The notes: a model not told the origin generated them from the letters alone. DNA of 64,000 nt from an uncultured Pelagibacteraceae bacterium (GCA_902612325.1 CACMDB010000001.1:186001-250000), one strand, 5' to 3'. Positions 26,878 through 40,810 are shown, counted from the stretch's first letter. Translations and numbers: made by a program.

Positions 26878-27806
26878 CAAAGTATATTTTTTAGAAATGA
26901 AATCAAATAATTTTTATCCTCTAAATATTTTGTAAAACATTTTGATTGTGGAATATTATGTCCTTTATCTGAGGTCATTTTTTTATCTCCATCTGCCCAA
27001 GTACATGTAGTTGGTTTTAATTCGCTATAATCTATAAGTTCCAAATTTTTAAAATTTTGAAAAAATGATAAAGTTTGAGGATCTTCAAATATGTCATCTT
27101 GGTGTGCAAAAACAACTGCATTTATTCTGTCTGCTTTATTAAATTTATTTATTGAATCTTCTCTAAAAGCACCCCATTCAGGATATTTTTTTTGCCATTC
27201 TTTCTTTGGCCCCGCAAATGCTGGGTTAAAAGCAATAGTTCCTATAATTTTTTCTGGATATCTTGATTGTAAAATTAGAGATGACCATCCACCAGCTGAA
27301 TATCCCGATAATATTATTTTATCAAATCCAAGATTCTTTAATTTTTGAACTTCATTTAGAATTATATTTTGTCTTTTAATATTTTTATGTTCATCTACTA
27401 AATTAATTTTTCCTTTTGATTTTAATTCTTTTCTGTATTTTTTTTGATTCTTGACCGACATACCTTTTACCCCTGAGCATAGCCGATAAATTTTAACTTC
27501 TAATCCATTAATTTTTTTATTATGTAACTTTAAGATAGCTGGTACCACTGCAGCATCCCATAGATATCCAAATTTAGGTTTTGCTTTGCATGAGTCCTGC
27601 TTATGATCTTGAATACTTCCATGATTATAAATTATTACTAATGAACTATTTTTATCAGATATCTCTTCAATCGAGTAAGGTTTGCCTTTATCGTTCATGA
27701 AAGTATTATTTTTGGATAATTTTTCTAGACCTTTATATTCTAAAGTATTGGCAAATAGATTATTTGATATAAATAAAAAAATTAAAATTAAAAATATTTT
27801 TCTCAT
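26877..27806 (-). CDS. Secreted alpha/beta hydrolase of unknown substrate
   Basis: The 309-residue protein has a clear signal peptide (KIFLILIFLFISNNLFANT). An alpha/beta hydrolase core follows, with nucleophile elbow LSGYSAGGWSS (GxSxG), an oxyanion region near IIYNHGSIQDH, an Asp candidate in AHQDDIFEDP and a late His in SDKGHNIPQS. It resembles dienelactone hydrolase or peptidase-like families, but no substrate can be assigned. It overlaps the SDR gene by 4 bases and folB by 1 base. It is an exported enzyme inside a cytoplasmic repair/pterin gene run. Confidence 0.75.
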   Translation of the reverse strand: MRKIFLILIFLFISNNLFANTLEYKGLEKLSKNNTFMNDKGKPYSIEEISDKNSSLVIIYNHGSIQDHKQDSCKAKPKFGYLWDAAVVPAILKLHNKKINGLEVKIYRLCSGVKGMSVKNQKKYRKELKSKGKINLVDEHKNIKRQNIILNEVQKLKNLGFDKIILSGYSAGGWSSLILQSRYPEKIIGTIAFNPAFAGPKKEWQKKYPEWGAFREDSINKFNKADRINAVVFAHQDDIFEDPQTLSFFQNFKNLELIDYSELKPTTCTWADGDKKMTSDKGHNIPQSKCFTKYLEDKNYLISFLKNIL

Positions 27807-28539
27807 TCTTTTCCTCCCATTATATCGGGTGTCTGCCAGTTTAAACTTTGACCACTATCTATAGCTAAAATTTGACCAGTAATAGAGCTGTTTTTAATAA
27901 AAAAGTCAACTGCATCACAAATCTCTTTTACATCAACTTGTTTTTTGAGAGGTGTTGCTAAATATTGATTTTTAAAGTGTTTTTCGGATTGTCTTTTATT
28001 TTTAATTGTTGGTCCTGGTGCTATACCGTTTACTCTTATATTGGGTGCTAAACTCATAGCACTAGTTTTTGTAAGAGTATAAAGTCCAGTTTTACTTATT
28101 GTGTATGAAAAAAAATATGGAGTTAATTTAAATACTCGTTGATCAATAATGTTAATAATATTGTTATTTTTTCCTCTGATATTTTTTGAGAATTCTTTTG
28201 ACAAAAGTGCAGGGGCTTTAAGATTTGTTGAAATGTGATTTTCCCAACTTTTTGAACTAAAGTTTTCTAGTTTATCATTTTCGAATAACGATGCATTGTT
28301 AATTAGACAATCAAAATATTTTAATTTTGATTTAGCAAACTTCACAATTTTCATGACATCTTTTTCTTTATTAAGATTTCCTTTTACCAAATAAATTTTA
28401 GACCCATAATTTTGAAGTCTCTTTTTTAAATTTTCAGCTTTTGCTTTTGATTTATTATAATGAATTATAATTTGTTTATTTGGTCCTGATAATTTTTCAG
28501 CTATTGCAGCGCCTATTCTGGTTGCTCCACCAGTAACTA

Positions 28540-28558
<19 letters not shown>
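27803..28558 (-). CDS. Short-chain dehydrogenase/reductase, pteridine reductase-like (FolM/PTR1)
   Basis: The 251-residue Rossmann protein has the cofactor loop [12 protein letters not shown]. Its TGxxxRxG form, in place of TGxxxGxG, is typical of pteridine reductases (PTR1, FolM). The NNAS motif is in [12 protein letters not shown], and the catalytic Tyr-Lys pair is in [11 protein letters not shown]. The C-terminal PGPTIKN segment is also present. Its location one gene from folB supports a dihydropterin substrate; that is inference. The start overlaps the uvrB 3' end by 19 bases. Confidence 0.78.
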
Positions 28559-31941
<3,383 letters not shown>

Positions 31942-32889
31942 TTATTTTTGACTTAAAATCTTTTTTGCTGGAATTGTTTTTTTTATCCAAGAATTTGGAA
32001 TTGAATTTAATCCTTTTAATGCAGCGAAGTATGCTCCAGTAAAATTTGCTCTAGAGCAATTGCAACCACCTGCCTTTATTGTTTTTAATATAGCTTCTTT
32101 ATAATTTCTTGAATTAATTATTGTATATATTGAACTATTAAAAGTTCCTGGATAACTACATGCCATACCAAGATTTTTAATAATGATAGGATGAAATTTT
32201 GAATTTAATCTTTTTATTTTTTTAATATCATTAACAATAACTTTAAATGATGTGTTTTTTTTAAATCTTTTAATAAATTCATGAACTGGATCTTTGGCTC
32301 CTTTAAGAGCAAAATCAATTATATAAAATTTAGCTAATGCATATTTTAAACTAATTTTTGAAGCAGTCACAATTCTTATGATTTTTTCTAGACTTTTGAA
32401 ATCATAACCATAAAGAAAATATGGAAGTGCAGCACAAAAACCATCAGACTCATTAACTTTTACACCACCCGAAATTTTCTTATTTAATTTAATATTGTTT
32501 ACGGTTTCTATAATATTTTGGTGTATCCATGGTCCTTTGATCATACCACGCCAATCTTTTACTTTTTTATATTTTGATCTGAGATTTAAATTTTTCCAAT
32601 ATTTGCTCCCAGGACCAAAATTCTTCAGAATATTTTTTTTAAATTCTTTCTCTATATTTTCATGATTTTCTAGAAGTGTTTGAAACATAACTTGTCCAAT
32701 TTCATTATAACCTGATACTTTCCCAGTTTTTATATTGTAGAAAGGACTTTTATTTTTTTTTAAAAAAGTAAAGTCTTTTTTACCTTTAATATAGGAATTA
32801 AGTTTTTTTTGATTGTATACCCAATGTAATGGTCTTGAAGCTGCATCAGCAACTGTTGCTCCTAAAAATACATGAAGGTTATTTTTCAC
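31942..32889 (-). CDS. ADP-ribosylglycohydrolase superfamily protein (J1-crystallin-like), degenerate metal site
   Basis: The 315-residue protein starts with the family block FLGATVADAASRPLHWVYN and ends with GGCNCSRANFTGAYFAALKG (from residue 274). This matches the J1-crystallin-like branch of ADP-ribosylglycohydrolases. The usual Asp-rich magnesium ligands are missing. The TDDT-type segment reads GYNEIGQ, and the C-terminal GGDxD/GGDNCSR segment has Cys276 for Asp. It may therefore be a non-canonical hydrolase or a binding protein. It lies between convergent aspC (stop codons abutting) and trxB (one base upstream). Confidence 0.72.
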   Translation of the reverse strand: MKNNLHVFLGATVADAASRPLHWVYNQKKLNSYIKGKKDFTFLKKNKSPFYNIKTGKVSGYNEIGQVMFQTLLENHENIEKEFKKNILKNFGPGSKYWKNLNLRSKYKKVKDWRGMIKGPWIHQNIIETVNNIKLNKKISGGVKVNESDGFCAALPYFLYGYDFKSLEKIIRIVTASKISLKYALAKFYIIDFALKGAKDPVHEFIKRFKKNTSFKVIVNDIKKIKRLNSKFHPIIIKNLGMACSYPGTFNSSIYTIINSRNYKEAILKTIKAGGCNCSRANFTGAYFAALKGLNSIPNSWIKKTIPAKKILSQK

Positions 32890-32890
32890 T

Positions 32891-33835
32891 TTAATGTGAT
32901 AAAAACTTTTCAGCCTCTAGTGCTGCCATACAACCCATACCAGCAGCAGTCACTGCCTGTCTGAATGTTTTATCTTTTACATCTCCAGCCGCATAAACGC
33001 CTGGTACATTAGTCTCCGTTGAATCTGGTTTAGTTATCAAATAACCTTCTTTGTCCATGCTTAGCTGATTTTTAAATAATTGCGTAGCTGGATCATGTCC
33101 AATTGCGATGAAGACACCATCTAATTTAATTTCGTCAATTTTATTTGTTTTAACATTCTTGATTTTAATTCCTTTAACATTTTTTGGATCTTTATCACCA
33201 ATAACGTCTTCAACAACACTATCCCAAATAATTTCAATTTTTTTATTCTCCATAAGTTTTTTTTGAAGCATTTTTTCAGCTCTTAAATTATCTCTTCTGT
33301 GAATTAATTTTACTTTTGATGCAAATTTCGTAAGAAACATCGCTTCCTCAACAGCTGCATTACCTCCTCCAACAACAGCTACTTCTTTGTCTTTAAAAAA
33401 AAAACCATCACATGTTGCGCATGCGGATACTCCAAAACCTCTGAACTCTTGCTCTGATTTTAAATTTAACCATCTTGCTTGTGCACCAGTTGAAATTATA
33501 ATGCTATCAGCAGTGTATTTTTGACCAGTGTCCCCAATGGCTTCAAACGGTGTTTTTTTTAAATCGACTGAACTTATATGATCTTCAATCATTTCTGTTC
33601 CAACTGCTTTTGCTTGCTCTTTCATTTGATCCATAAGCCAAGGACCCTGAATAACATCAGCAAACCCTGGAAAATTTTCAACATCTGTTGTTGTAGTTAA
33701 TTGTCCACCTGGCTCTGAACCATAAACTAAAATTGGATTTAACATTGCTCTTGCTGCGTAAACAGCTGCAGTATATCCAGCGGGACCAGACCCAATTATT
33801 AACACTTTTGTGTGTTTAGTTGGATTTTGACTCAT
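32891..33835 (-). CDS. trxB: Thioredoxin reductase
   Basis: TrxB reduces thioredoxin with NADPH. The 314-residue flavoprotein has the FAD loop IIGSGPAGYTAAVYAARA, the redox pair CATC in VSACATCDGFFF, the NADPH loop VVGGGNAAVEEA and the C-terminal VYAAGDVKDKTFRQAVTAAG. All are intact and the length is typical. The ATG is 21 bases from the divergent ELM1-family gene, so promoters for both must overlap coding DNA. Confidence 0.97.
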   Translation of the reverse strand: MSQNPTKHTKVLIIGSGPAGYTAAVYAARAMLNPILVYGSEPGGQLTTTTDVENFPGFADVIQGPWLMDQMKEQAKAVGTEMIEDHISSVDLKKTPFEAIGDTGQKYTADSIIISTGAQARWLNLKSEQEFRGFGVSACATCDGFFFKDKEVAVVGGGNAAVEEAMFLTKFASKVKLIHRRDNLRAEKMLQKKLMENKKIEIIWDSVVEDVIGDKDPKNVKGIKIKNVKTNKIDEIKLDGVFIAIGHDPATQLFKNQLSMDKEGYLITKPDSTETNVPGVYAAGDVKDKTFRQAVTAAGMGCMAALEAEKFLSH

Positions 33836-33856
33836 ATGAAAGCTATATAGTGATTA

Positions 33857-34807
33857 ATGACTAAATTAAAAGGTTTATTATTGACCGAGGGCATGCATGG
33901 CATGATTAGCCAAGTTGAAGGACTTGCCAAAGCTTTAGGTTTAGATTTTATACACGAGAAAATTGAACTTAATAATTTTTGGAAAATGATCCCCCCAAAA
34001 ATCACACCAATTAAAAGATTTGTTTTTAAAAATGATATTTTAGAAAAATTTAATGTTGTGATCTCTTGTGGCAGAAAAAGTGTAATTCCCTCAATTTTTT
34101 TAAAAAAAAAGTTTGGAAATAAAATCATGAATATTCACATCCAAGATCCGAAGGTATCTTTAAATAATTTCGATTTTGTAATTGCTCCAGAGCATGATGA
34201 TCTAAAAGGTGAAAACGTATTATCAACTAAAGGTGCCATCCATTATTTACGAGAAAGTGAATTAGATGAAAATTTGAATTATTTAAAACCAAAAATTCAA
34301 AAAGAAAAAGTAGTTGTGCTTGTTGTTGGTGGTCCAAATAAATATTATGATTTTAGGGATAATCTAATTGAAGAAATTTTCCATAAAATTAAAAAAAATT
34401 TTCTTGATAATGGCTACCAATTAATTTTTATTCCTTCGATGAGAACCCCTAAAAGAATTATTGATAAAGCTAAAGATTTTTATAATGGGGATCAAATTAT
34501 TATTTCAGATGTTGATAAAAAAGCTTATTTATCATCACTTAAGTTAGCAGACCATATAGTGGTAACTTGTGACTCCACGTCCATGATATCTGAAGCTGCA
34601 ATAACAGGTAAACCTATATATGTAGCTGATATGCCAGCTATTAAGAACAATTATCGCTTCAAAAAATTTTTTGAGTTGTTCAAATCTTTAGATATTATTA
34701 GAAATCTAGACTTTTCTGTTGAGAGTTGGGATTATAAAAAACTTAATGAAACTGATAGAATAGCAGGTTATATAGAAAAAAGATTTCAAAATTATGACTT
34801 TTCTTAA
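33857..34807 (+). CDS. Mitochondrial fission ELM1 family protein
   Basis: The 316-residue protein resembles the ELM1 (DUF1022) family: TEGMHGMISQVEGLAKALG, then ISCGRKSV, MNIHIQDPKV, FDFVIAPEHDDL, VVVLVVGGPNKYYDF and late VVTCDSTSMISEAAITGKPI. The fold looks like a GT-B glycosyltransferase. In plants ELM1 recruits a dynamin to mitochondria; the bacterial role is unknown. It overlaps the next gene by 14 bases, suggesting coupled expression with the 2OG oxygenase. Confidence 0.82.
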   Translation: MTKLKGLLLTEGMHGMISQVEGLAKALGLDFIHEKIELNNFWKMIPPKITPIKRFVFKNDILEKFNVVISCGRKSVIPSIFLKKKFGNKIMNIHIQDPKVSLNNFDFVIAPEHDDLKGENVLSTKGAIHYLRESELDENLNYLKPKIQKEKVVVLVVGGPNKYYDFRDNLIEEIFHKIKKNFLDNGYQLIFIPSMRTPKRIIDKAKDFYNGDQIIISDVDKKAYLSSLKLADHIVVTCDSTSMISEAAITGKPIYVADMPAIKNNYRFKKFFELFKSLDIIRNLDFSVESWDYKKLNETDRIAGYIEKRFQNYDFS

Positions 34808-35456
34808 TTCAATTTTAAATAACTCAAAAAAATATGAATCTCCTTTTAATCATTGGGAATATAATAATGCTTTAAGTGATGAAGCAATTAAAGAAATTGA
34901 AAATGCAGATATCCCTGACATCAGTAAACATAATCTTAATTATGATGGAACAAGAGCTATTGATGGTGGTGCGGCAGAATTTAGAGAAGGAATAGCATCT
35001 GGAGGAAAAGCAATTAAGTTTAGATGTTTTGTCACAAAGGAAAATGCTTCACAATTTCCAAATTTAGTAAAATTTATTACTGAGCTTCAGTCAAAAGAAA
35101 CTTGTAATGCAATTTCAAAAATGATTGATAAAGATTTATCTAATTCATATGTCAGAGTTGAAATTATATGTGATCGTGAAGGTTTTTGGCTTAAGCCGCA
35201 TTGCGATATTAAAGAAAAATTAATGTCAGGATTAATTTTTGTTAATAATGCAAAAGAGTCGGAGGATCTAGGCACTGATTTTTATAATGAAAAATTAGAA
35301 AAGGTTAAAACAGTTCCTTATAAACATAATTATGGATATTTATTTACTAGCGGACCTAATACTTGGCATGGTATGGAAAAGAAGAAAATTATTAAGGAAA
35401 GAAGATGTATTCAGGTGAATTATGTCACTTTCCCCACAGATTGGAAAGTTGAGTAA
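34794..35456 (+). CDS. 2-oxoglutarate/Fe(II)-dependent oxygenase
   Basis: The 220-residue protein has the jelly-roll oxygenase signature. The HxD iron ligands are in FWLKPHCDIKEKLMSGLIF and the distal His is in NTWHGMEKK. A following Arg in ERRCIQVNYV probably binds 2-oxoglutarate. The length matches small prolyl- or aspartyl-type hydroxylases, but the substrate cannot be named. The start lies inside the ELM1-family gene. The stop abuts the stop of the convergent small membrane protein with no base between. Confidence 0.75.
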   Translation: MTFLNSILNNSKKYESPFNHWEYNNALSDEAIKEIENADIPDISKHNLNYDGTRAIDGGAAEFREGIASGGKAIKFRCFVTKENASQFPNLVKFITELQSKETCNAISKMIDKDLSNSYVRVEIICDREGFWLKPHCDIKEKLMSGLIFVNNAKESEDLGTDFYNEKLEKVKTVPYKHNYGYLFTSGPNTWHGMEKKKIIKERRCIQVNYVTFPTDWKVE

Positions 35457-35717
35457 CTAATTTAATAAACTCGAATATAAACCAATAAAACTAAATACGC
35501 CCAATACTAAACAGATCCCTGTTACTGCTTTCAACTGGTCACCATCTTCATCAATATTTGTTTTGTCATAAAGTTTCCAATAGGCACATTTATCTAGATT
35601 ACTAGTCTTTGATGTTAAAATTTTTTTTTTAATAGGAAGTTTTAATAGTTGAGCACTAAAAATTTCACTTTTTTTAGATGCGTCTTCGATAATATATTGA
35701 CGAACTTCCGAACTCAT
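35457..35717 (-). CDS. Small hypothetical protein with C-terminal membrane helix
   Basis: The 86-residue protein is not recognised. Residues 1-63 are hydrophilic, with basic patches and two small motifs of note (LLKLPIKKKIL and CAYWKLYD). Residues 65-84 form one hydrophobic segment (AVTGICLVLGVFSFIGLYSS) that would anchor it with the N-terminus in the cytoplasm. It fills the space between the oxygenase gene and carB exactly, with an abutting stop codon, which supports a real gene in this packed genome. Confidence 0.6.
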   Translation of the reverse strand: MSSEVRQYIIEDASKKSEIFSAQLLKLPIKKKILTSKTSNLDKCAYWKLYDKTNIDEDGDQLKAVTGICLVLGVFSFIGLYSSLLN

Positions 35718-35790
35718 ATGAATAAATTTTAAAAAATAAATTTGATGAATACAACCTAACGATTACTCATTTTGGGCAATTATAACTTAG

Positions 35791-35820
35791 AAAAAAAAAA
35801 ATATACAACTTTAAATTGTA
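35791..35820 (-). terminator. Possible weak terminator after carB
   Basis: Just past the carB stop, on the minus strand, the arms TACAA/TTGTA (35804-35808 with 35816-35820) enclose seven bases. They are followed in the direction of transcription by a run of about eleven T. The stem is short and has one G-C pair, so this is tentative. Confidence 0.35.
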
Positions 35821-35823
35821 ATA

Positions 35824-38800
35824 TTATTTTAGTTCTTGCAGTGCAATGACATCAAGTTTTTTCGTTTTAAGAGATTTTATTGCTTCCAAACATGCTTGAG
35901 CAGTTGACATATTTGTACAATATGGAACTTTATTTTTTAAAGTTGCTCTTCTTAGTGCAATAGCATCGTTTATTCGATGCTCACTATTTCCTCCACCAGT
36001 ATTGATTACAAGTGCTATTCTTTTTGAATCTAAAACATCTACTATGTGAGGTGTTCCACTGCTGACTTTATTTATAATTTTACATTTCATTCCATGTTTT
36101 CGAATGTACTCTGCAGTGCCTTTAGTTGCACTTAACTTAAAATTTAATTTAATTAAATCTTTAGCCAGACCTATCCCCTCATCCTTATGAGAGTTTTTCA
36201 AAGATATAAATGCAAGACCGTTTTTTGGAAGTGAATTCGCAGCAGCAATTTGACTTTTTGCAAATGCCATGCCAAAATTTTTATCAAACCCCATTACCTC
36301 ACCAGTTGATTTCATTTCTGGACCAAGAAGTAAGTCGCTATTTGGAAATTTATTAAAAGGAAATACTGCTTCTTTGACTGCATACATTCCTTTTGATTTT
36401 TCCCTCAAATTGAATTTTAATAATTTTTCACCAGCCATTACTCTTGATGCAATTTTTGCTAATGGCAAACCTTTTGCTTTAGATACAAAGGGCACAGTTC
36501 TACTAGCTCGAGGATTTACTTCAATCACATAAATTTCATCTTTTTTTATTGCAAATTGGATATTCATGAAACCTTTGACTTTTAAAGCTAAAGCTAGTTT
36601 TTTAGTTTGATTTTCAATTTCCTTTACTAAAAATGGTTTAATAGATATTGGAGGCAAACTACAAGCAGAGTCCCCAGAATGAATACCAGCTTCTTCAATA
36701 TGCTGCATAATACCGGCTACATACACTTCTTTACCATCAGATATTGCATCAACATCAACTTCCATTGCATGATCAATAAATTTGTCAATTAAAATTGGAT
36801 TTTTCTCTGCAGCTTTAAAGGCTTCTTCAATAAAATTTCTTAATTGACCTTTTTCATAAACTATTTCCATTGCTCTTCCACCTAGAACATATGAAGGTCT
36901 TACCATTAAAGGTAATCCAATTTTATCAGCAATTTTGATCGCTTCTTTATAAGTTTTGGCAATTCCACTTTTTGCTTGTTTTAATTTTAATTTATTCAAT
37001 AAATTTCTAAATCTATCTCTATCCTCTGCTAAATCTATAGAGCTGTATTGAGTTCCTAAAATAGGAAATTTGTTTTGATGTAAAAATTTAGCAAGTTTGA
37101 TTGGAGTTTGTCCACCAAACTGGGCAATTATACCAATTAAGTTTCCATTCATTTGCTCTTTTTTGATGATATTAAAAACGAATTCTTCTTTTAAAGGCTC
37201 AAAATAAAGTCGATCACTTGTATCGTAATCGGTAGAGACTGTCTCAGGATTACAATTTACCATGATTGTTTCGAAACCAGCGTCCTTTAAAGAAAAGCTT
37301 GCTTGACAACAACAATAATCAAATTCTATTCCTTGACCAATTCTATTTGGTCCCCCTCCTAGAATAATTATCTTTTTTTTACTAGTTGGCTCTGCTTCAC
37401 ACTCCGAAACTATTGAAAAGTTTCTTTGATAAGTTGAATACATGTATGGAGTGAAAGATTTAAATTCAGCAGCACAAGTATCAACTTTTTTATAAACAGG
37501 TAATATTTTTAGTGCTATTCTCTTTTTTCTCACAACATCCTCAGAAAGATTTGTTAATTCTGATAATTTTTTGTCTGAGAAACCTATAGATTTAATCCTA
37601 TTAAATTCCGTAAAATTTCTTGGTAATCCAATTTTTTTTAAATTTATTTCACAATCAACAATTTCTTTAATTTGGCCTAGAAACCATGGGTCAATTTTAG
37701 ATAATTTAAAAATTCTATCTAAACCAATTTTTTTTCTAATCGCCTCAGCAACAAGTAAAATTTTGTTTGGAATATTTTCTTTTAGTTTTTTTTCAATTTG
37801 TGGTTTTGATAAATTAAATATTTTATCAAGACCTGAAAAACCAATTTCTAAAGATACTAAAGCTTTTTGAAGAGACTCTTTAAAATTCCTCCCTATTGCC
37901 ATAGCCTCACCAACAGATTTCATTGAAGTACCAAGAGTTGCAGAGGAGGTTGAAAATTTTTCAAAAGTAAATCTTGGTATTTTGGTTACTACATAATCGA
38001 TACTTGGTTCAAATGATGCTGGAGTAACTTTGGTAATTTCATTTTTGAGTTCATCTAAAGTATATCCGACAGCTAATTTTGCTGCTACTTTTGCAATTGG
38101 AAATCCTGTTGCTTTAGATGCCAAAGCTGATGATCTTGATACACGTGGGTTCATCTCAATTATAACCATTCGACCATTTTTAGGATTAATTGCGAATTGA
38201 ACATTGGATCCACCTGTCTCAACTCCAATCTTTCTTAAACATGCGATAGATGCATTTCTCATAACCTGGTATTCTTTATCAGTGAGAGTAAGTGCTGGCG
38301 CAACTGTAACTGAGTCACCTGTGTGTATTCCCATTGGATCAATATTCTCAATGGAACAAATAATGATACAGTTATCTTTCTTATCTCTTACGACTTCCAT
38401 CTCGAATTCTTTCCAACCCTCTAAGCATTCTTCAACCAAAACTTGGCTAACAGGTGACTCATGTAGTCCGTTTTTTACAATTTTTAAATATTCCTTTTTT
38501 GTTTTTGCTATTCCTCCGCCAAGCCCGCCAAGTGTGAAAGCAGGTCTTATGATTGCGGGCAAACCAATTTTTTTTAGAATTCTTGTAGCTTGATTATTGT
38601 TGTTTACGATTTCAGATTTGGGTAAATCTAAACCAATTTCTATCATATTTTTTCTAAACTTTTTTCTGTCTTCAGCGTTTGAAATCGCATTTGAATTTGC
38701 TCCAATAAGTTCAATTTTATATTTTTTCAAAATCCCTTTTTTTTCAGCCTCCATAGCTAGATTAAGAGCAGTTTGACCTCCCATTGTAGGAAGAATGGCA

Positions 38801-39051
38801 TCAGGTCTTTCTTTTTTAAGAATTTTTTCTAAAACATCTAAAGTTATTGGTTCAACATAGGTTTTGTCCGCAACATCTGGATCTGTCATGATAGTTGCAG
38901 GATTAGAATTTATCAAAATTACCATATAGCCCTCATCTTTAAGAGCTTTGCAAGCTTGTGTTCCTGAATAATCAAATTCACATGCTTGTCCGATGATTAT
39001 TGGACCAGCTCCAACAACTAATATTTTTTTAATGTCTTTTCTTTTTGGCAT
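35824..39051 (-). CDS. carB: Carbamoyl-phosphate synthase large subunit
   Basis: CarB makes carbamoyl phosphate from bicarbonate, ATP and ammonia for arginine and pyrimidine synthesis. The 1075-residue protein has two homologous synthetase halves. Each starts with a nucleotide-fold motif ([19 protein letters not shown] and [17 protein letters not shown]) and has ATP-grasp ligand blocks such as [20 protein letters not shown] and [20 protein letters not shown]. The C-terminal MGS-like regulatory domain ends near [20 protein letters not shown]. Its start overlaps carA by 23 bases. Confidence 0.98.
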   Translation of the reverse strand: MPKRKDIKKILVVGAGPIIIGQACEFDYSGTQACKALKDEGYMVILINSNPATIMTDPDVADKTYVEPITLDVLEKILKKERPDAILPTMGGQTALNLAMEAEKKGILKKYKIELIGANSNAISNAEDRKKFRKNMIEIGLDLPKSEIVNNNNQATRILKKIGLPAIIRPAFTLGGLGGGIAKTKKEYLKIVKNGLHESPVSQVLVEECLEGWKEFEMEVVRDKKDNCIIICSIENIDPMGIHTGDSVTVAPALTLTDKEYQVMRNASIACLRKIGVETGGSNVQFAINPKNGRMVIIEMNPRVSRSSALASKATGFPIAKVAAKLAVGYTLDELKNEITKVTPASFEPSIDYVVTKIPRFTFEKFSTSSATLGTSMKSVGEAMAIGRNFKESLQKALVSLEIGFSGLDKIFNLSKPQIEKKLKENIPNKILLVAEAIRKKIGLDRIFKLSKIDPWFLGQIKEIVDCEINLKKIGLPRNFTEFNRIKSIGFSDKKLSELTNLSEDVVRKKRIALKILPVYKKVDTCAAEFKSFTPYMYSTYQRNFSIVSECEAEPTSKKKIIILGGGPNRIGQGIEFDYCCCQASFSLKDAGFETIMVNCNPETVSTDYDTSDRLYFEPLKEEFVFNIIKKEQMNGNLIGIIAQFGGQTPIKLAKFLHQNKFPILGTQYSSIDLAEDRDRFRNLLNKLKLKQAKSGIAKTYKEAIKIADKIGLPLMVRPSYVLGGRAMEIVYEKGQLRNFIEEAFKAAEKNPILIDKFIDHAMEVDVDAISDGKEVYVAGIMQHIEEAGIHSGDSACSLPPISIKPFLVKEIENQTKKLALALKVKGFMNIQFAIKKDEIYVIEVNPRASRTVPFVSKAKGLPLAKIASRVMAGEKLLKFNLREKSKGMYAVKEAVFPFNKFPNSDLLLGPEMKSTGEVMGFDKNFGMAFAKSQIAAANSLPKNGLAFISLKNSHKDEGIGLAKDLIKLNFKLSATKGTAEYIRKHGMKCKIINKVSSGTPHIVDVLDSKRIALVINTGGGNSEHRINDAIALRRATLKNKVPYCTNMSTAQACLEAIKSLKTKKLDVIALQELK

Positions 39052-40222
39052 TTCTTTTTATGTTATGAATAAATTCTTGAAATAAATAAACACTATCTTG
39101 CGGCCCTGGATTGGACTCTGGATGATATTGAACAGAAAATACTGGTTTATTTTTTAATCTTATGCCTTCAATACTATCGTCGAATAAAGACTTATGAGTA
39201 ACCTCAACATTTTTTGGTAATGTTTGTTTAACTACTTCAAAACCATGATTTTGACTTGTGATTTCAACATTATCGTGAATTAAATTTTTTACTGGATGAT
39301 TTGCTCCTCTATGACCTAATTTCATTTTTTTTGTTTTACCACCAAGAGCCAGTGCAAGAATTTGATGACCTAAACAAATACCAAATATTGGTAAATTTTT
39401 TTTAATAAGGTCTTTAATAATATTGATCGCATATTTGCCAGTTGCTGCTGGATCCCCTGGACCATTAGATAAAAATATTCCATCAGGCTTAAGACTCAAT
39501 ATTTTTTCTGCAGAAGTCTTACATGGAACAACAGTGACTTTACAATTAAAATTCGAAAAATATCTTAAAATATTTTTTTTTATTCCATAGTCAATTGCAA
39601 CAACATGCAAAGACTTTTTATTATTTTTCTCAAAACCAGTTTCCTTTTTCCAAGTTTTAAGCCCTTTCCAAATATAATTTTTTCTAGTGGATACGACTTC
39701 GGCAAGATCTAAATTTTTTAAACCACTCCATTTTATTGTCGTATTTGTGAGTTTGTTAATACTGAATTTTCCTTTATTTGAATAACAAATAGTACCCTTA
39801 GGGGCCCCTTTATCTCTAATGAAATTTGTAAGGTTTCTAGTATCTAATCCAGTAATACCAATAATTTTGTTTTTTTTAAGCCAATAATCTAAATGTAAGA
39901 ATGATCTATAATTTGAGGGATTAGTTATTTCAGAATTAAAAATTACTCCTCTAGTCCAGATTTTATCTGACTCATGATCCTCATGATTTGTTCCAACATT
40001 TCCAATGTGAGGAAAAGTAAAATTAATAATTTGACCTGCATAAGAAGGGTCAGATATGATCTCTTGATAGCCAGTTAATGACGTATTAAAACACACCTCT
40101 CCTGTTGCAACGCCTTGATAACCAATTCCAATACCTTTAAAAACTTTCTTATTTTCTAGAACTAAAATACCTGTATGAGTTTGAGAAATTTTTGAGCTAT
40201 TATTTTTTGCTTTTTTGATCAA
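39029..40222 (-). CDS. carA: Carbamoyl-phosphate synthase small subunit (glutaminase)
   Basis: CarA hydrolyses glutamine and channels ammonia to CarB. The 397-residue protein has the small-subunit N-terminal domain ([20 protein letters not shown]). A class I amidotransferase domain follows, with nucleophile Cys in [13 protein letters not shown] and the His/Glu pair in [12 protein letters not shown]. About 15 extra Ser/Lys-rich residues precede the domain, so the start could be slightly downstream of 40222. A perfect 12-base palindrome lies just upstream. Confidence 0.97.
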   Translation of the reverse strand: MIKKAKNNSSKISQTHTGILVLENKKVFKGIGIGYQGVATGEVCFNTSLTGYQEIISDPSYAGQIINFTFPHIGNVGTNHEDHESDKIWTRGVIFNSEITNPSNYRSFLHLDYWLKKNKIIGITGLDTRNLTNFIRDKGAPKGTICYSNKGKFSINKLTNTTIKWSGLKNLDLAEVVSTRKNYIWKGLKTWKKETGFEKNNKKSLHVVAIDYGIKKNILRYFSNFNCKVTVVPCKTSAEKILSLKPDGIFLSNGPGDPAATGKYAINIIKDLIKKNLPIFGICLGHQILALALGGKTKKMKLGHRGANHPVKNLIHDNVEITSQNHGFEVVKQTLPKNVEVTHKSLFDDSIEGIRLKNKPVFSVQYHPESNPGPQDSVYLFQEFIHNIKRNAKKKRH

Positions 40223-40226
40223 TTAC

Positions 40227-40238
40227 AACTCATGAGTT
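40227..40238. promoter_or_regulatory. Perfect 12-base palindrome upstream of carA
   Basis: AACTCATGAGTT is a perfect inverted repeat 5 bases before the carA start, in the 124-base region divergent from yqeY. It could be an operator for pyrimidine or arginine control, but no known box is matched. Confidence 0.3.
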
Positions 40239-40346
40239 AAAGGTTAATACAATAAAAGGTTTATTATCGCAACAGAGATGTATTATAAAATTGTAAAAAA
40301 ACAATTTTTCTTTTGAAGAATTTTTTCTTTAAAGTAGATTAAAATT

Positions 40347-40808
40347 ATGTCGCTAAAAGAGACTATAGAATCTGAATATAAAAAAGCCTTAAAATCGAAA
40401 GATAAAACTAAAATCTCAACTTACAGGTTAATTCTCTCATCCATTAAAGATTTGGATATTGTTAATAGATCTGGTCCAAACAAAAAAGAGACTGATGATG
40501 ATGATATTAAAAAATTATTTAAGAAGATGGTGAAACAAAGAGCCGAATCAATTGAAATTTACAAAAAAAATAATCGGTCTGATCTTTTAGAAGTAGAGCA
40601 GAATGAATATGATATTTTATCAAGTTTTCTACCTAAACAACTTAATGAGGAAGACACAAAAAAAATATGTGAAGAGATAATATCTAAAGTAGGTGCTAGT
40701 TCAGTGAAAGATATGGGCAAAGTTATGGGAGAATTAAAAAAACAACATGCTGATGAGATTGATTTCTCCAAAGCAGGAGCGCTAATTAAACAATTACTTA
40801 ATAAGTAG
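40347..40808 (+). CDS. GatB/YqeY domain-containing protein
   Basis: The 153-residue all-helical protein is the stand-alone version of the tRNA-binding YqeY domain found at the C-terminus of GatB. Typical blocks are STYRLILSSIKDLD, VKQRAESIEIYKKNNRSDLL and SSVKDMGKVMGELKKQHADE. It may act in tRNA-dependent amidation, but the role of the free form is not established. It is directly upstream of dnaG (2-base gap). The order yqeY-dnaG-rpoD is common in Alphaproteobacteria. Confidence 0.9.
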   Translation: MSLKETIESEYKKALKSKDKTKISTYRLILSSIKDLDIVNRSGPNKKETDDDDIKKLFKKMVKQRAESIEIYKKNNRSDLLEVEQNEYDILSSFLPKQLNEEDTKKICEEIISKVGASSVKDMGKVMGELKKQHADEIDFSKAGALIKQLLNK

Positions 40809-40810
40809 TC

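Noticed and set aside
33832..34128. Minus-strand frame overlapping the ELM1-family gene and trxB start
   Set aside because: It lies antisense to a conserved family N-terminus and would block the trxB start; considered a shadow.
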